Positions 29,146 to 40,538 are shown, counted from the first letter of the stretch. The stretch: DNA of 64,000 nucleotides from Corynebacterium argentoratense DSM 44202 (GCF_000590555.1 NC_022198.1:1070583-1134582), one strand, 5' to 3'. Notes: a model not told the origin generated them from the sequence alone. A program made the numbers and translations.

Positions 29146-29706
29146 CTAAACATTGGGGCAAGCGTTGCTCTCATCATTGCCAACAACTATCAACGGTGTG
29201 TCCCCCACTGCCTCACGGCCTCCGAGCCCCGGAACCTCCAAGACGACGGCACAACCAGTGACGACGGCGCCTGCACGTTCCAGCAACGACGCGGCGGCAC
29301 TAAGTGTACCGCCAGTCGCCAACACGTCATCGACAAGAACGATCCGTTTATCTCGGACCAATGAATCATCGTGAGGAACCTCAAGCGCTGCAGTTCCATA
29401 CTCCAGGGCATATTCTTGGGAGAACACCGGCGGAGGCAGCTTCCCAGCCTTCCGGATAGCCAAAATACCCAAGCCGAGACGATACGCAACCGCGGAGCCA
29501 AGCAGGAAACCCCTGGCGTCAAGGCCAGCAATAAGATCAGCGCCGCATTCCTTTACACGTTCCGCCAAGGTATCAACCACCAAAGCAAAAGCCTCAGCAT
29601 CAGCAAGCACAGGGGTGAGGTCTTCGAACAACACCCCCGGCAGCGGAAAATCGGGAACCCTACGCATACGTGCATCTAGAGCCTCATGTACACAGGAAAA
29701 GCTCAT
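29146..29706 (-). CDS. apt: Adenine phosphoribosyltransferase
   Basis: A 186-residue type I phosphoribosyltransferase converting adenine and PRPP to AMP. Visible are the [18 protein letters not shown]-terminal motif, the substrate region [18 protein letters not shown], the flexible loop [16 protein letters not shown] and the PRPP motif [20 protein letters not shown]. The ATG begins one base after the dciAE-like gene stop, and rel follows 114 bases later. Confidence 0.95.
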   Translation of the reverse strand: MSFSCVHEALDARMRRVPDFPLPGVLFEDLTPVLADAEAFALVVDTLAERVKECGADLIAGLDARGFLLGSAVAYRLGLGILAIRKAGKLPPPVFSQEYALEYGTAALEVPHDDSLVRDKRIVLVDDVLATGGTLSAAASLLERAGAVVTGCAVVLEVPGLGGREAVGDTPLIVVGNDESNACPNV

Positions 29707-29707
29707 G

Positions 29708-31438
29708 CTATTTTTTCTCGCCTTCTTGGGCCTGAGCCCAACGATCCATATTCCAGCCGATACCGGCTAGAGCCGTGTGGGCCACAACGTTAGCAACCCT
29801 TCTGTCAAAAACGAGAGTTCGCGGTTGCACCGACAACGGCACGGTAGGAACTGTCGACCACAACCGTTGTTCCTCCGCCCTCAACGACTCGACGTCGCTC
29901 ACCGTGGCATTCGATGTGGGATAAGAGTAATAAGGGTCAATAGCAACCAATAATGCGTCGGCAGCACCATCAATGACTTCGCTCACTGACCACGACTGAG
30001 ACCACTGTGCCGCAGGATCCTCCGACTGAGCTGCACCGAAACCATAATCAGAAGCATCAGAGGTCCTAATCACGTCACTCGGGTAGGAAGCCTGATCAGA
30101 AACATCGACCACCGTCACTCCTGCTTGGGCGCATGACGCCGCGATCGCCTGAACCATCGCGGCCTTCCGTGGATCCGGCCCCACATAGCCAATGCGCACC
30201 GTTGCATCCCTCAAAACCTCAGCCCCCGCGACGTCAGCAGTGATGTGCGCCTGGGCAATATCAGAAAGATTATCGTTGATAGGATCGTCCGCGGTGGTCA
30301 AACGCAAACCCATTGGCGCGACCTCAACACCCGCCACCTTCGACGATGCCGCTGCGACAGCAACCGGATCGACACAGGAAGCGAACGCACGTCTGGCAGC
30401 ATTACTAGCAAAAACGCCGGCATTGCCCAAAGCCAACACCTCGTTAAGATCGCCCTCAACCGACTGGACATCAAAACGATTCTTCGGATCGTCACGATCC
30501 ACCCAAGCCGGGAATCCGCTACCGACAAGATCAGCGATCTCAAGATCATTGTTGGCTGCCAACTCGGCGACATCTGCCCCAGCTGGCCACATGTAGATCT
30601 TGTCTAGTTCCGCAGGATCGCCAGGATAGGCCTCATTACGAACCAAAATCAAGGCCCCCTCCGGGGTACGGGACTCGATCATGAAAGGCCCACTCGAGGG
30701 AATAGACACCCCCTCAGGTGCGTCCAACCTAAACGCCGCACCATACGCCTCAGCTACTGAGGCAAGCTCATCCGGATCACGGCGATCCAAAGCATCAACC
30801 AACTGCTGAGAGTCCCACCCAACAGCCTGAGCAACCACGTGAGAAGGCATCACCGTTCCAGGAGAAAACAGCTCCCTCCAGCGCGACCCCAGACCGGGTT
30901 TAAAAAACAGTCGAAACTGCTTTGCCCCCGGTGCACAATCAACATGATCGACCTGATGCATCAAAGGCACAGCACTATGGAAGGTTTCCTTCATCACTCC
31001 GGCAGTGAAAGCAAGCAAAAAATCATCGCACGTTACTTCGACGTCGTCGGAATAACGCGCCCCTTGTGCAATCACATAGTCAATGACGCTACCGGCAGGT
31101 GCATCGGGAACAGAACCTTCACCGCTATAGAACGGTGCCGGCCCAGCGACGCCAGGAACATCCACCACTGAAGCCGTAGCGAAATCTCGGCTGGGAATAA
31201 ACTGCCCCTCAGGCCCATGTACGAAAACACCCGGGAACAAGCGTGAGGCAATAGCGTCAGCACCAGTGGTCGCACCCAACTCGGAGCCAGCATTAACGGT
31301 TAAAAACTGAGCAGAAGTCGCATAGCCAAACTGATCCGGCCATTCTGGTTCCGGCTCCGAACAAGCCGTTGCACACAAACACGCAGCAGCCGAACAGAGT
31401 GCAATAGAAGACCGCAAGAGACCTCTTAGGGGCGCCAC
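29708..31438 (-). CDS. dciAE: DciAE-like lipoprotein, peptide-type solute-binding protein (SBP family 5)
   Basis: A 576-residue lipoprotein. The signal peptide ends in CLCATAC (lipid-modified Cys near residue 26), followed by [16 protein letters not shown]. The mature part follows the family 5 solute-binding pattern ([40 protein letters not shown]). No permease or ATPase gene adjoins it, so it is an orphan binding protein. The symbol rests on position between secF and apt, as in C. glutamicum. It overlaps secF by 13 bases. Confidence 0.82.
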   Translation of the reverse strand: MAPLRGLLRSSIALCSAAACLCATACSEPEPEWPDQFGYATSAQFLTVNAGSELGATTGADAIASRLFPGVFVHGPEGQFIPSRDFATASVVDVPGVAGPAPFYSGEGSVPDAPAGSVIDYVIAQGARYSDDVEVTCDDFLLAFTAGVMKETFHSAVPLMHQVDHVDCAPGAKQFRLFFKPGLGSRWRELFSPGTVMPSHVVAQAVGWDSQQLVDALDRRDPDELASVAEAYGAAFRLDAPEGVSIPSSGPFMIESRTPEGALILVRNEAYPGDPAELDKIYMWPAGADVAELAANNDLEIADLVGSGFPAWVDRDDPKNRFDVQSVEGDLNEVLALGNAGVFASNAARRAFASCVDPVAVAAASSKVAGVEVAPMGLRLTTADDPINDNLSDIAQAHITADVAGAEVLRDATVRIGYVGPDPRKAAMVQAIAASCAQAGVTVVDVSDQASYPSDVIRTSDASDYGFGAAQSEDPAAQWSQSWSVSEVIDGAADALLVAIDPYYSYPTSNATVSDVESLRAEEQRLWSTVPTVPLSVQPRTLVFDRRVANVVAHTALAGIGWNMDRWAQAQEGEKK

Positions 31439-32553
31439 GTCAAACCCGCATCCGGATCCTGAGCAAGCGAAACGTGACGCTTTTCAGATTCCTCCACGAC
31501 ATCCACGGAAGCATCCACCAGATCGCCTGGCTCCTCGCCAGCAACCTGAACGCGAGCGCGCAGCACCGCGGCGTCATGCTTACGGATCTTCGCTTGACGA
31601 GACTTCAAAGACACAAGGAACGGGGTGGCGAGGAAAATCGAAGAGAACGTACCTTCGACCACACCGATCAGCTGGACCAAAGCCAGGTCCTTCAAGGTGC
31701 CCACACCCATCAACCACACAGCCACGACCATCAACGACGCGATCGGGATGGCAGAAAATAGTGTCGTAGAAATCGAGCGCATAACAGTCTGGTTGACGGC
31801 CGCATTAGCCAACTCGGCATACGTCCGGCGGCGTGACCCAAGGAAACCTGCGGCGTTCTCCTTAACCTTGTCGAAAACCACGACCGTGTCGTAAAGGGAG
31901 AAGGCCAGAACGGTCAACCAACCAATAACCGTCGCCGGAGTTACCTCGAAACCGGTGATCGCATAGATACCGGCGATCACGATGCCATCAACGCCCAAAG
32001 CGGCGATAGCAGAAATAGCCATATCACGCTCGAAGCGCAGGGTGATGTACCCGAAGATCAGAACGAGGAAAATGCCAAGCGACAGAAGCATGCGGTGGGT
32101 AATCGTAGAACCCCACGACTCAGACACCGTTGAATCGCCGATAGCGTCCGGGCTTGCCGTGCCGGTGGAATCCTTCGGCTGGTAAGCATCAAACAGCGCA
32201 AGACGCGCGGCGTCAATCTGACTCTGATCCAGGCGCTGAGAATTAATCTCCAAAATGCGAGACTCGCCGGAACCAACGACCTGAACCTGCTCGGGTTCAA
32301 CACCGGTGGCCTCTTCAAAAGTCTGCGACACCGAACTTGGGTTGATGCCGCCCGCCGGCATGTTCATCTTAGTACCGCCGGAGAAGTCAATACCCAGGGA
32401 AAAACCGCGCAGAATAATCGCGGCGAAACACACCACAATTACCACAGCGGTGATCGAGTACCAGGTCTTCCTGCGTCCGACAAAGTCCAGACCGCCTGCA
32501 CCGGTCAGCATCCTTTGAGCGACAGAAACTTTTGTGTCAGGAGTGGTATTCAT
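31426..32553 (-). CDS. secF: Protein translocase subunit SecF
   Basis: A 375-residue, six-membrane-segment RND-like protein acting with SecD to drive late steps of protein export by proton motive force. Marks: RRKTWYSITAVVIV then GFSLGIDFSGGTKM in the first periplasmic region, the block AALGVDGIVIAGIYAITGFEV, LYDTVVVFDKVKENAAG and STTLFSAIPIASLMVV. GGGGAG precedes the ATG. It follows secD by 17 bases. Confidence 0.96.
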   Translation of the reverse strand: MNTTPDTKVSVAQRMLTGAGGLDFVGRRKTWYSITAVVIVVCFAAIILRGFSLGIDFSGGTKMNMPAGGINPSSVSQTFEEATGVEPEQVQVVGSGESRILEINSQRLDQSQIDAARLALFDAYQPKDSTGTASPDAIGDSTVSESWGSTITHRMLLSLGIFLVLIFGYITLRFERDMAISAIAALGVDGIVIAGIYAITGFEVTPATVIGWLTVLAFSLYDTVVVFDKVKENAAGFLGSRRRTYAELANAAVNQTVMRSISTTLFSAIPIASLMVVAVWLMGVGTLKDLALVQLIGVVEGTFSSIFLATPFLVSLKSRQAKIRKHDAAVLRARVQVAGEEPGDLVDASVDVVEESEKRHVSLAQDPDAGLTWRP

Positions 32554-32570
32554 AATCGCTACTCCCCTTT

Positions 32571-34469
32571 CTACTTAGCACCGGTGGTACCGGCCGTACC
32601 AGACGTGGAGGGGTCATCAGTTGCTGGTGACGTCGAAGACACCGCTGCGTCGCCTGGCAAGGACTCGCCAAGCGAGCGACGTTTCTGGGCGACCTTCATC
32701 ACTCGGCCCAGGCCGTTGACTGCCGGGCGAGCAAACCACGCGCGGCGAGAAGCCAACACAAGCAGCGGAGCCGTGACCAAGAAGGTGATCACGAGGTCGA
32801 AGATCGTCGTCAACCCGAGGGTGAAGGCGAAGCCCTTGACATCTCCAACCGCAACGACATAGAGCACGACGGCTGCAATAAGCGATGCGAACGTGCCAGA
32901 CATGATCGTGTGCTTTGCGCGGTTCCATGCGCGCGGCACAGCGGAGCGGAACGTACGACCGTCACGAACCTCGTCCTTAATGCGCTCATAGAACACGACG
33001 AAAGAGTCGGCGGTTGTACCAATACCGATGATCAGACCTGCAACGCCCGCCAAGTCGAGCGAGTAACCAAGCCAGCGTCCCAGCAACACGAGCGCACCGT
33101 AAATGAACGCACCGGATGCGAACAAGGAGGCGATGGCAAGGGTGCCAAACAGACGGTAGTAGGCCAGTGCGAACAAGCTCACCAGAATCAAACCGACAAT
33201 GCCGGCGATCAGACTGGCCTTAAGCGATGCCAAGCCTAAGGTTGCAGGAACCGTAGTGGCGGTGCCACCAACTTCGCCATTTTCACCGGCGAAGGACAGC
33301 GGAAGTGCACCGTAACGCAGGTTATTAGCAAGGGCGATTGCTTCCTCGGTGGTGAAGCTACCGTCGATGGAGGTAGCGGAACCGATCGGAATGGCCGAGC
33401 GCATCACCGGGGCCGAAATCACCTTGGAGTCCAAGGTAATAGCGACCTGCTTGCCAATGTTCTCACTGGTCAACTGGGCCCAGGTGGCCGCACCTTCGTT
33501 GCCATCAGAGGACTTGAAACGGAAGGTAATTTCGTTTTGGCCCGATTGCGGGTTGAAACCACCGGTGATCGGGGAACCTGTGTCAATCTGGGAACCAGTC
33601 AGTCGCTGGCCATCAACACCCTGCTGGCCCTTCAACAATGGTGATGCTTCCAGCACTAGATTGTGGCCCGAGGTAGGATCACAAGCCACCAGGGGCAAAG
33701 CCGGGCTATCAGCACCAGCCAGCGGATCGGGATCATCGTTGCACACCATCAGTGCAGAAGCAGCAGCCAGTGTGGTTGGATCTTCCGATTGGCGATCAGC
33801 CTTAAGGACCTCAAGCTGCTTTGAACGTAACTCGGCCGCTTCGATGGAGTTCTCCGGTTTAGCCGGTTCCTCAGCATTCAAAGTGATGTTGGATTTCTCT
33901 GGCTGCGCCGGGGCTTCTCCCCCAGCCTGAGCTGCGGCATTCGCAAGCGCCGAGTTCAACTCGTCGTAAATAGCGTTGACGCGCTCCTGCGCAGCATCTT
34001 TGGAAATGACACCTGCGTGAACCCAGCGGGTTGCCATCTGCTCAACGGTGCTTGGCAGAGACTGGTAATCTACCCCAGCCCCCTCAGAGACCGGCCGGAA
34101 GACCAATTGGGATGTCTCACCCAACGTGCGAGCCTGAGAGGTATCCTCACCCGGCACCGTGATGACGAGGGTGTTACCGTCTGTCACCACGCTGGCGCCG
34201 CTAACGCCCATGCCGTTGACGCGCTTTTCCAAGATCGCACGGGCCTGTGCGAGCTGATCCTGGGTGGGTTGCTCACCCTGCGGCACGAGGGTGACGCGCG
34301 TACCGCCCTGAAGGTCAATACCGAGCTTCGGCATAGCCTGCTTGTTACCCGTGAAAAACACCAGCGAATATACAACGGCCAAAAGCAAGACGAACAAAGC
34401 GATCGCGCGCTTCGGCCAGGCAGCTGACCCGCTCGCCAGACGGCCGGCTTGTCGATCATTGAGGGCCAA
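32571..34469 (-). CDS. secD: Protein translocase subunit SecD
   Basis: A 632-residue partner of SecF. One N-terminal membrane segment is followed by LGIDLQGGTRVTLVPQGE, a large extracytoplasmic domain (about 60-400) and five membrane segments with GLIIGIGTTADSFVVFYERIKDE. The extracytoplasmic domain has an insertion rich in Ala, Glu and Pro and a Cys pair (MVCNDDPDP and PLVACDP) that might form a disulfide. The start is a TTG at 34469 with AAGGAG eight bases upstream. yajC, which often precedes secD, is missing from the 104-base gap to ruvB. Confidence 0.95.
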   Translation of the reverse strand: MALNDRQAGRLASGSAAWPKRAIALFVLLLAVVYSLVFFTGNKQAMPKLGIDLQGGTRVTLVPQGEQPTQDQLAQARAILEKRVNGMGVSGASVVTDGNTLVITVPGEDTSQARTLGETSQLVFRPVSEGAGVDYQSLPSTVEQMATRWVHAGVISKDAAQERVNAIYDELNSALANAAAQAGGEAPAQPEKSNITLNAEEPAKPENSIEAAELRSKQLEVLKADRQSEDPTTLAAASALMVCNDDPDPLAGADSPALPLVACDPTSGHNLVLEASPLLKGQQGVDGQRLTGSQIDTGSPITGGFNPQSGQNEITFRFKSSDGNEGAATWAQLTSENIGKQVAITLDSKVISAPVMRSAIPIGSATSIDGSFTTEEAIALANNLRYGALPLSFAGENGEVGGTATTVPATLGLASLKASLIAGIVGLILVSLFALAYYRLFGTLAIASLFASGAFIYGALVLLGRWLGYSLDLAGVAGLIIGIGTTADSFVVFYERIKDEVRDGRTFRSAVPRAWNRAKHTIMSGTFASLIAAVVLYVVAVGDVKGFAFTLGLTTIFDLVITFLVTAPLLVLASRRAWFARPAVNGLGRVMKVAQKRRSLGESLPGDAAVSSTSPATDDPSTSGTAGTTGAK

Positions 34470-34573
34470 GGGAAAAGCTCCTTATAAAGAAAAGAGAATG
34501 TCTATAAAAAAGACAAAGACCAAACACTTAACCTACCCTATTTGGCCAGAGCTTTACCCACCGGGGGCGAATT

Positions 34574-35656
34574 CTAAAGACCGATCGCGCCCTCGGGCGG
34601 TTCCAAACCCAAGTGTCGCCATGCAGCAGCAGTGGCAACACGGCCACGCCCGGTGCGTGCAACCATGCCCGCACGCACCAGATAGGGTTCGCACACCTCC
34701 TCAACCGTGGAGGGCTCCTCACCCACAGCGACCGCAAGGGTAGACACACCCACAGGCCCTCCCCCATGCCCGTTGATCAGCGCATCCAGTACTGCCCTGT
34801 CCAGTCGATCAAGCCCCATCTCGTCTACGTCAAACACCACCAGCGCTGCCTGCGCGGAGGAAAAATCGATGTGACCATCAGCATGAACTTCCGCATAGTC
34901 GCGTACGCGGCGTAGTAATCGGTTGGCAATACGCGGTGTCCCCCTCGACCGTGAGGCGATCTCAACCGCTGCATCAGGGTCAATGCCCACCCCAAGGATT
35001 CGGGCCGCACGCGTGACTACCTTCGTTAAGTCCGCGACGTCATAAAACTCCATCTGCGCTGTAAAACCAAATCGATCACGCAACGGGCCCGTCAGCATTC
35101 CAGAGCGGGTGGTCGCCCCAACCAATGTGAAAGGTGCGATCTCAAGCGGAATGGAGGTCGCCCCGGGGCCTTTGCCGACGATCACGTCGATGCGGAAATC
35201 CTCCATAGCCATGTAGAGCATTTCTTCCGCAGGTCGGGCGATACGGTGAATTTCGTCGATGAACAGCACGTCGCCCTCCATCAGGTTCGACAGCATCGCC
35301 GCCAGATCACCGGCTCGCTCCAATGCGGGGCCAGAGGTCATCCGCAAACTCGAGCCAAGCTCTTGGGCAATGATCATCGCCATGGTGGTTTTGCCCAAGC
35401 CAGGGGGGCCAGACAGTAGCACGTGATCCGGTACGACGCCGCGTCGTTTAGCACCGGTCAACACTAGGTCAAGCTGGTTGCGCACCTTGGGCTGGCCAAT
35501 GAACTCCGACAGGCTCTTCGGGCGCAAGCCGGATTCGATGTCGTTGTCTTCGCTCTGGGCGGTCGGTTCGATGGGCGAGGAACCGTCTATCCTTTGCGAC
35601 GTGGGTGTGCGTGCACTGGGGGCGATGTTGAATTCTGTGCGTTCAATCTCAGCCAT
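34574..35656 (-). CDS. ruvB: Holliday junction branch-migration ATPase RuvB
   Basis: A 360-residue AAA+ motor. Walker A is [16 protein letters not shown] (about residues 83-98), Walker [18 protein letters not shown], sensor 1 [18 protein letters not shown], arginine finger region [18 protein letters not shown], and the winged helix at the C-terminus ([20 protein letters not shown]). It follows ruvA by 50 bases. Confidence 0.97.
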   Translation of the reverse strand: MAEIERTEFNIAPSARTPTSQRIDGSSPIEPTAQSEDNDIESGLRPKSLSEFIGQPKVRNQLDLVLTGAKRRGVVPDHVLLSGPPGLGKTTMAMIIAQELGSSLRMTSGPALERAGDLAAMLSNLMEGDVLFIDEIHRIARPAEEMLYMAMEDFRIDVIVGKGPGATSIPLEIAPFTLVGATTRSGMLTGPLRDRFGFTAQMEFYDVADLTKVVTRAARILGVGIDPDAAVEIASRSRGTPRIANRLLRRVRDYAEVHADGHIDFSSAQAALVVFDVDEMGLDRLDRAVLDALINGHGGGPVGVSTLAVAVGEEPSTVEEVCEPYLVRAGMVARTGRGRVATAAAWRHLGLEPPEGAIGL

Positions 35657-35706
35657 TGGTGGTTATGTCCTCGCTCGGTGTCGGATGGGGCGGTTCCACT
35701 GTGTGC

Positions 35707-36324
35707 TTATTTGCCCAGTACTTTCAGGGCGGCGCGCAGCGCCTCTGAAGTCGAAGCATCCGGCTGGTTAGCGATCACTGTCGCTACGGCTTTGTCGGCC
35801 TGCGCTGCGGTAAAGCCTAGACCTGTCAGTGCCTCTACGACTGACTCTGTTACTAATGACGTCGCGGGGCTCGCCGCAGACGAGACAGTGTCGTTCGTTG
35901 CACTGGGTGCTGCTGCGTAAAGGTTGACCTTGTCTTTCAGGTCGACCACCATGCGTTCGGCCATTCGCTTGCCGACACCGGGAATTTTTTGCAGGCCTTT
36001 TACATCGCTAGTTGAGATGCGGGTGGCGAGATCTTGAGGCGTGTACACACTCAAAGCTGCGAGGGCTAGTTTCGGACCGAGCCCGGATACCGACTGCAGG
36101 GTGTTGAAAATGTCTCGGCTTGCTGTATCCGCAAAACCGTAGAGAACCATTGCGTCTTCACGAACCACCATTTGTGTGAAAATATGACGCTCTTGGCCTT
36201 TGTGCATTTCGGCGAGGGTTTGCGGGGTGGCGAGAATCGCGTAGCCGACCCCACCGCATTCGATGACGGCGCTGTTTAGCCCGACCGAGAGGACGGTGCC
36301 TCGAAGGGAAGCGATCATGTTCAT
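35707..36324 (-). CDS. ruvA: Holliday junction DNA-binding subunit RuvA
   Basis: A 205-residue RuvA: N-terminal OB domain ([20 protein letters not shown]), two helix-hairpin-helix motifs ([13 protein letters not shown] and [19 protein letters not shown]), an Ala/Ser-rich linker and the C-terminal RuvB-contacting domain ([20 protein letters not shown]). The start ATG overlaps the ruvC TGA (ATGA), which argues for coupled translation. Confidence 0.96.
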   Translation of the reverse strand: MNMIASLRGTVLSVGLNSAVIECGGVGYAILATPQTLAEMHKGQERHIFTQMVVREDAMVLYGFADTASRDIFNTLQSVSGLGPKLALAALSVYTPQDLATRISTSDVKGLQKIPGVGKRMAERMVVDLKDKVNLYAAAPSATNDTVSSAASPATSLVTESVVEALTGLGFTAAQADKAVATVIANQPDASTSEALRAALKVLGK

Positions 36325-36851
36325 TGGTACGTTGATCCTTTAACGGTGGCTAGTAGAGGCGCCCGCCAGCAGTGGCAGACTGCTAGCGCGAGGGCGTCTG
36401 CTGCGTCGGCAGGTTGTGGGGGTTCGCTGAGCCCAAGTATTCGAGTGATCATGGCGGTCATCTGTTTTTTATCCGCCCGGCCGTTTCCGCTAATGGCCTT
36501 TTTTACCTCGCTGGGGGTGTACATGTGTACCGGTATCCCCCGTTGCGCTGCTGCGAGGACAAGCACCCCGACTGCGTGTGCCGTGTGCATCACAGTCGAG
36601 ACGTTGCTGCGTTCGAAGATGCGCTCAATGGCTACGACCTCAGGTTGGTAATCGTCCATCCACTGGTTAACGCCTTCGCTCAAACCCAGCAGGCGATCGG
36701 TGAGATCATCACCGGACGGCGTGCGCACGACCCCCACGGCAATCGGTAAAACCTGTCGGCCCCGGCCCGCCTGCACAACTGACAGTCCGCAGCGTGTCAG
36801 ACCAGGGTCAATACCCATTACACGCAGACCCTCAAGGTTCATCATTGCCAT
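36321..36851 (-). CDS. ruvC: Crossover junction endodeoxyribonuclease RuvC
   Basis: A 176-residue resolvase. Catalytic acidic residues lie in [16 protein letters not shown] (Asp), [20 protein letters not shown] (Glu) and [13 protein letters not shown] (Asp pair). It cuts Holliday junctions presented by RuvAB. Several ATGs lie close together (36851, 36845, 36842); the first has AGAGGG ten bases upstream. I found no convincing LexA box between yebC and ruvC. Confidence 0.95.
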   Translation of the reverse strand: MAMMNLEGLRVMGIDPGLTRCGLSVVQAGRGRQVLPIAVGVVRTPSGDDLTDRLLGLSEGVNQWMDDYQPEVVAIERIFERSNVSTVMHTAHAVGVLVLAAAQRGIPVHMYTPSEVKKAISGNGRADKKQMTAMITRILGLSEPPQPADAADALALAVCHCWRAPLLATVKGSTYQ

Positions 36852-36899
36852 AAATGGTCAACCCTCTGCCAGTTGTCGTGGGGGAAATACGAGGCTGAT

Positions 36900-37652
36900 C
36901 TAGGCGTCAAGTGCAGCGACGACCTCATCGCTGAGGTCCATGTTGGAGAAGACATTCTGCACATCGTCGGAATCCTCAAGGGCGTCGATGAGCTTGATCA
37001 TCTTCTTGGCGCCATCGACATCCAAGGGCACCTCGACCGATGCGCGGAAATCGGAATCCGCCTCGTCAATTTCAATATCGGCGGCGACCAGTGCTTCCTT
37101 CACCGCAACCATGTCACCGGCAGCAGAAACCACTTCGTACTTTTCACCCAGGTCATTAACCTCTTCAGCGCCAGCTTCCAACACTGCCAGAAGGACATCG
37201 TCCTCGGTCAGTTCGCCCTTGGCGACGGTAACCACGCCCTTGCGGGTAAACAGGTAGGACACCGCACCAGACTCGGCCATGTTGCCACCGTTTTTCGTCA
37301 TAGCGGTACGAACTTCGGTGGCTGCGCGGTTGCGATTATCGGTCAAGCACTCGATCAGAACGGCTACGCCGCCAGGGCCGTAGCCTTCGTACATGATGGT
37401 CTGCCAGTCGGCGCCGCCGGCCTCTTCACCAGCGCCGCGCTTGCGGGCACGCTCGATATTGTCGTTGGGAACCGAGGCCTTCTTGGCCTTGCGGATCATG
37501 TCATCCAACGTGGGGTTGCCAGCAGGATCGCCGCCACCGGTGCGGGCCGCTACCTCAATGTTCTTAATCAGCTTGGCGAACTCTTTGCCACGCTTAGCAT
37601 CGTTAGCGGCCTTCTTATGCTTGGTTGTGGCCCATTTTGAGTGTCCGGACAT
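36900..37652 (-). CDS. yebC: YebC/PmpR-family regulator or translation factor
   Basis: A 250-residue member with the standard N-terminus [20 protein letters not shown], the middle [20 protein letters not shown] and an acidic C-terminal half. The family has been described as DNA-binding regulators and more recently as factors that help ribosomes with difficult peptides; which role applies cannot be read here. It lies 48 bases before ruvC, its usual neighbour. Confidence 0.93.
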   Translation of the reverse strand: MSGHSKWATTKHKKAANDAKRGKEFAKLIKNIEVAARTGGGDPAGNPTLDDMIRKAKKASVPNDNIERARKRGAGEEAGGADWQTIMYEGYGPGGVAVLIECLTDNRNRAATEVRTAMTKNGGNMAESGAVSYLFTRKGVVTVAKGELTEDDVLLAVLEAGAEEVNDLGEKYEVVSAAGDMVAVKEALVAADIEIDEADSDFRASVEVPLDVDGAKKMIKLIDALEDSDDVQNVFSNMDLSDEVVAALDA

Positions 37653-37764
37653 TAAGTAACGTCACCTTCCGATATATGTTTCGCTCGTTCTAAACCGTTA
37701 ACTATAGCGCGCCCAGGAAACCAACCCGCGCGCCAGGCCGCGGGCAGCACCCGCGAACCTATCA

Positions 37765-38370
37765 TCAGGGATGGGTATAGCCCGCTTGCTCAACTAAAGA
37801 GGCAAAGTACGCGTGCACTCGAGTATCGCCAGACACCTCGGGATGAAAGCTCGTCGCCATAACGTTGCCCTGCTGCACGCCCACGATCGCGCCGGCGTGT
37901 TCACCCGACGGCACGCGGGAGAGCACCGCGACGTCATCACCAACACGCTCAACCCACGGAGCACGAATGAACACTGCAGGCACCGTGCCCTCGACACCGG
38001 CGAAATCCAAGTCAGCTTCGAAAGAATCCACCTGACGCCCGAAAGCATTACGCCGAACGTCCATATCAATAGCACCCAACCAGTGCGCATCCGGACGTGT
38101 GTTGAGCACCTGGGAAGCAAGAAGAATCATCCCCGCACACGTTCCGTACGCAGGCAACCCCTGAGCCAGCGCCGATCGCAACGGTTCCAAAAGGCCCCCT
38201 AGCTCCAGCAACTTAGACATTGTTGTGGATTCACCCCCCGGCAAAATCAAACCATTGAGCCCTTCGAGGTGCTCTACGCGACGCACGGCCCGATGCTCGA
38301 TGTTCAATTCATCTAGAGTGCGCTGATGTTCCCGTACGCCGCCTTGCACGGCCAAAATACCAATGAGCAT
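37765..38370 (-). CDS. pdxT: Pyridoxal 5'-phosphate synthase glutaminase subunit
   Basis: A 201-residue class I glutaminase that feeds ammonia to PdxS. Start IGILAVQGGVREHQ, oxyanion region LILPGGESTTMSKLL, nucleophile Cys in YGTCAGMILLA, and the His/Glu pair in TSFHPEVSGD are all present. It is separated from pdxS by tesB, the same interleaving as in mycobacteria. It begins 4 bases after the tesB stop. Confidence 0.96.
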   Translation of the reverse strand: MLIGILAVQGGVREHQRTLDELNIEHRAVRRVEHLEGLNGLILPGGESTTMSKLLELGGLLEPLRSALAQGLPAYGTCAGMILLASQVLNTRPDAHWLGAIDMDVRRNAFGRQVDSFEADLDFAGVEGTVPAVFIRAPWVERVGDDVAVLSRVPSGEHAGAIVGVQQGNVMATSFHPEVSGDTRVHAYFASLVEQAGYTHP

Positions 38371-38374
38371 GCCG

Positions 38375-39337
38375 CTAAGTGTAGCGACCGAGCCCCTCTT
38401 GAGTTACCACCGCCACCATGTTTCCTCCGGCGTCATAGAAGCGACCCTCTGTAAATACGCGCGCTCCGAAACCCGTCGGACTGCGCTTATCCAAAAACAG
38501 CCACTCCCCCACGTTGATCGGACGTTGGAACCACACAGCATGGTCCAAGCTGGCCTTATCAACATTGAGTGCCTCCGGGTGCTCGGCAGCCTCAACAGCA
38601 CGAACAAATCCACTTTGCAGCACCGTCATGTCGGAGCAATAGGCCAACGCCATTTCATCAAAATAATGAAAGTCGCCAGCCGGACGCGGCCCCTTGTAAC
38701 GAATCCAGGCCTGAAGGTTGTCATCGTCGGGTTGTTGCTTGGGTAGGATACGTATATCCCAATCCGTCCACTCATGTAGCAACAGCTGCACGAATTCGGG
38801 TGTCAGCCGGCTAAAGTCAGACTCTACCGATTCTGGGCCAGCGAAGAACACCTCTGGAGGCCTCACACCGTGATCGGGGCCAATGTCACCCGGTTTTTTA
38901 AAACTGCATTGGAGAGTGAAAATCAGTCGCCGCAACCCGGTTGGCTGCCCGTCAGCATCCAAACGGTCCTGGTACGCCCGCACACTTCGGAAGCAAAACC
39001 CACGTCCATCGCGCAATTTTTCCACTTCGTATGTGGTGTCGATCGTGGGGTTGCCTGGGGCCAAGAAATAAGCGTGCAGTGATTGCGGCGCGAAAGATTC
39101 GTGCACGCTGCGCAAAGCGGAAGTGAGTGCTTGAGCAACGACCTGCCCGCCGAACGTTCTCCATAATGTTGACTCGACGGGACGCCCCCGATATATCTGG
39201 AAAATCCCTCTGTGTTGGTCACTAATGAGGTTGCCTAGCGGATGCGACTGATCCCCGCCATCGGGCACGCACTCTTCAACGCAGTCGAGCTGCAGCGCTC
39301 GGAGCGTTTTTGTTAAGCGCATATCCAATGGCGTCAT
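38375..39337 (-). CDS. tesB: Acyl-CoA thioesterase II (TesB-type)
   Basis: A 320-residue double hot-dog thioesterase hydrolysing acyl-CoA to free acid and CoA. Marks: IYRGRPVESTLWRTFGGQVVAQAL in the first domain, QSLHAYFLAPGNP, and in the second domain the active-site Asp region LDHAVWFQRPINVGEWLFLD and GRFYDAGGNMVAVVTQEGL. It sits between pdxS and pdxT, probably co-transcribed, although it has no obvious part in vitamin B6 synthesis. Confidence 0.93.
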   Translation of the reverse strand: MTPLDMRLTKTLRALQLDCVEECVPDGGDQSHPLGNLISDQHRGIFQIYRGRPVESTLWRTFGGQVVAQALTSALRSVHESFAPQSLHAYFLAPGNPTIDTTYEVEKLRDGRGFCFRSVRAYQDRLDADGQPTGLRRLIFTLQCSFKKPGDIGPDHGVRPPEVFFAGPESVESDFSRLTPEFVQLLLHEWTDWDIRILPKQQPDDDNLQAWIRYKGPRPAGDFHYFDEMALAYCSDMTVLQSGFVRAVEAAEHPEALNVDKASLDHAVWFQRPINVGEWLFLDKRSPTGFGARVFTEGRFYDAGGNMVAVVTQEGLGRYT

Positions 39338-39402
39338 TAGAATTCACCTCACGTACCGCCGGCAGTTAATCGGCGGTTTGTGCCACTCTGCCAGAACTGT
39401 TT

Positions 39403-40320
39403 TTACCAGCCGCGTTCCGCAAGGCGGTGGGGCTGAGGGATTTCGTCGACGTTAATGCCGACCATAGCTTCGCCCAATCCACGGGAGACGCGGGCAACGG
39501 TGGCGGGGTCGTCAAAATTCTGGGTTGCTTGAACGATGGCGCGTGCGCGCTTCTCGGGGTCACCGGATTTGAAGATGCCGGAGCCGACAAAGACGCCGTC
39601 CGCGCCGAGCTGCATCATCATCGCGGCGTCAGCGGGGGTTGCGATACCACCGGCGGTGAATAGCACGACAGGCAGGGTGCCGGTTTCGGCAACCTCACGA
39701 ACGAGCTCGTAGGGTGCCTGCAGTTCCTTGGCTGCGACGTAAAGTTCGTCTTCGGCCATGGAGCGCAAACGGTTGATTTCTGCGCGGATGGTGCGCATGT
39801 GGGTGACCGCGTTGGAAACGTCCCCTGTGCCTGCTTCTCCCTTGGAGCGAATCATTGCGGCACCTTCGTTGATGCGACGCAGTGCTTCGCCGAGGTTGGT
39901 GGCGCCACACACGAACGGAACGGTGAAGTCGAACTTGTCAATGTGGTTGGTGTAGTCGGCCGGGGTGAGAACTTCAGACTCGTCGATAAAGTCGACGCCG
40001 AGGGATTCGAGTACCTGGGCTTCGACGAAGTGGCCGATGCGTGCCTTCGCCATGACGGGGATGGACACGGCGTTGATGATGCCTTCAATCATGTCGGGGT
40101 CGGACATGCGGGAGACACCGCCCTGTGCGCGAATGTCGGCGGGAACGCGTTCGAGCGCCATGACTGCCGTGGCGCCGGCATCTTCCGCTATTTTCGCCTG
40201 TTCGGGGGTAACGACGTCCATGATGACGCCCCCCTTCAGCATTTCAGCTAGGCCACGCTTGACGCGCGCGGTACCACGGTTGGGGGCGTTGTTGGCAGCC
40301 TGATCGGCGGAGGTGCTCAA
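39403..40320 (-). CDS. pdxS: Pyridoxal 5'-phosphate synthase lyase subunit
   Basis: A TIM-barrel enzyme making PLP from ribose 5-phosphate, glyceraldehyde 3-phosphate and ammonia. Visible: [52 protein letters not shown] with a catalytic Lys, [10 protein letters not shown], and the phosphate loop [15 protein letters not shown]. The start is a TTG at 40320 with AGGAG ten bases upstream (305 residues); the frame is open further to 40398 but that stretch has no family match. Confidence 0.95.
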   Translation of the reverse strand: MSTSADQAANNAPNRGTARVKRGLAEMLKGGVIMDVVTPEQAKIAEDAGATAVMALERVPADIRAQGGVSRMSDPDMIEGIINAVSIPVMAKARIGHFVEAQVLESLGVDFIDESEVLTPADYTNHIDKFDFTVPFVCGATNLGEALRRINEGAAMIRSKGEAGTGDVSNAVTHMRTIRAEINRLRSMAEDELYVAAKELQAPYELVREVAETGTLPVVLFTAGGIATPADAAMMMQLGADGVFVGSGIFKSGDPEKRARAIVQATQNFDDPATVARVSRGLGEAMVGINVDEIPQPHRLAERGW

Positions 40321-40538
40321 AGGAATCTGTCTCCTGTGCTGGTGTTTTTGCTCGTGCGGGGCAGGATCCTGCGCGGCGTCTAGAAGCCTTGAACGCATTC
40401 ACTGTGCTGCCCGTGTCCTGTGACGAACAATATGCTACCTGACGCGTGGATCGAAACCGTGTTTCCCCCCACATGTGTGCACCTCCTAATGGTGGGCAAG
40501 GTGGTGCGCTGAGGGTTTCACTCGCAGCGTTCTGTGCG
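40321..40538. other. 218-base intergenic region upstream of pdxS
   Basis: No gene is seen. It holds the AGGAG ribosome site of pdxS at its left end and presumably its promoter. I found no clear regulator site and no strong terminator for the gene ending at 40539. Confidence 0.5.

Noticed and set aside
36852..36899. LexA/SOS box upstream of ruvC
   Set aside because: No sequence close to the TCGAA-N-GTTCGA type is present.
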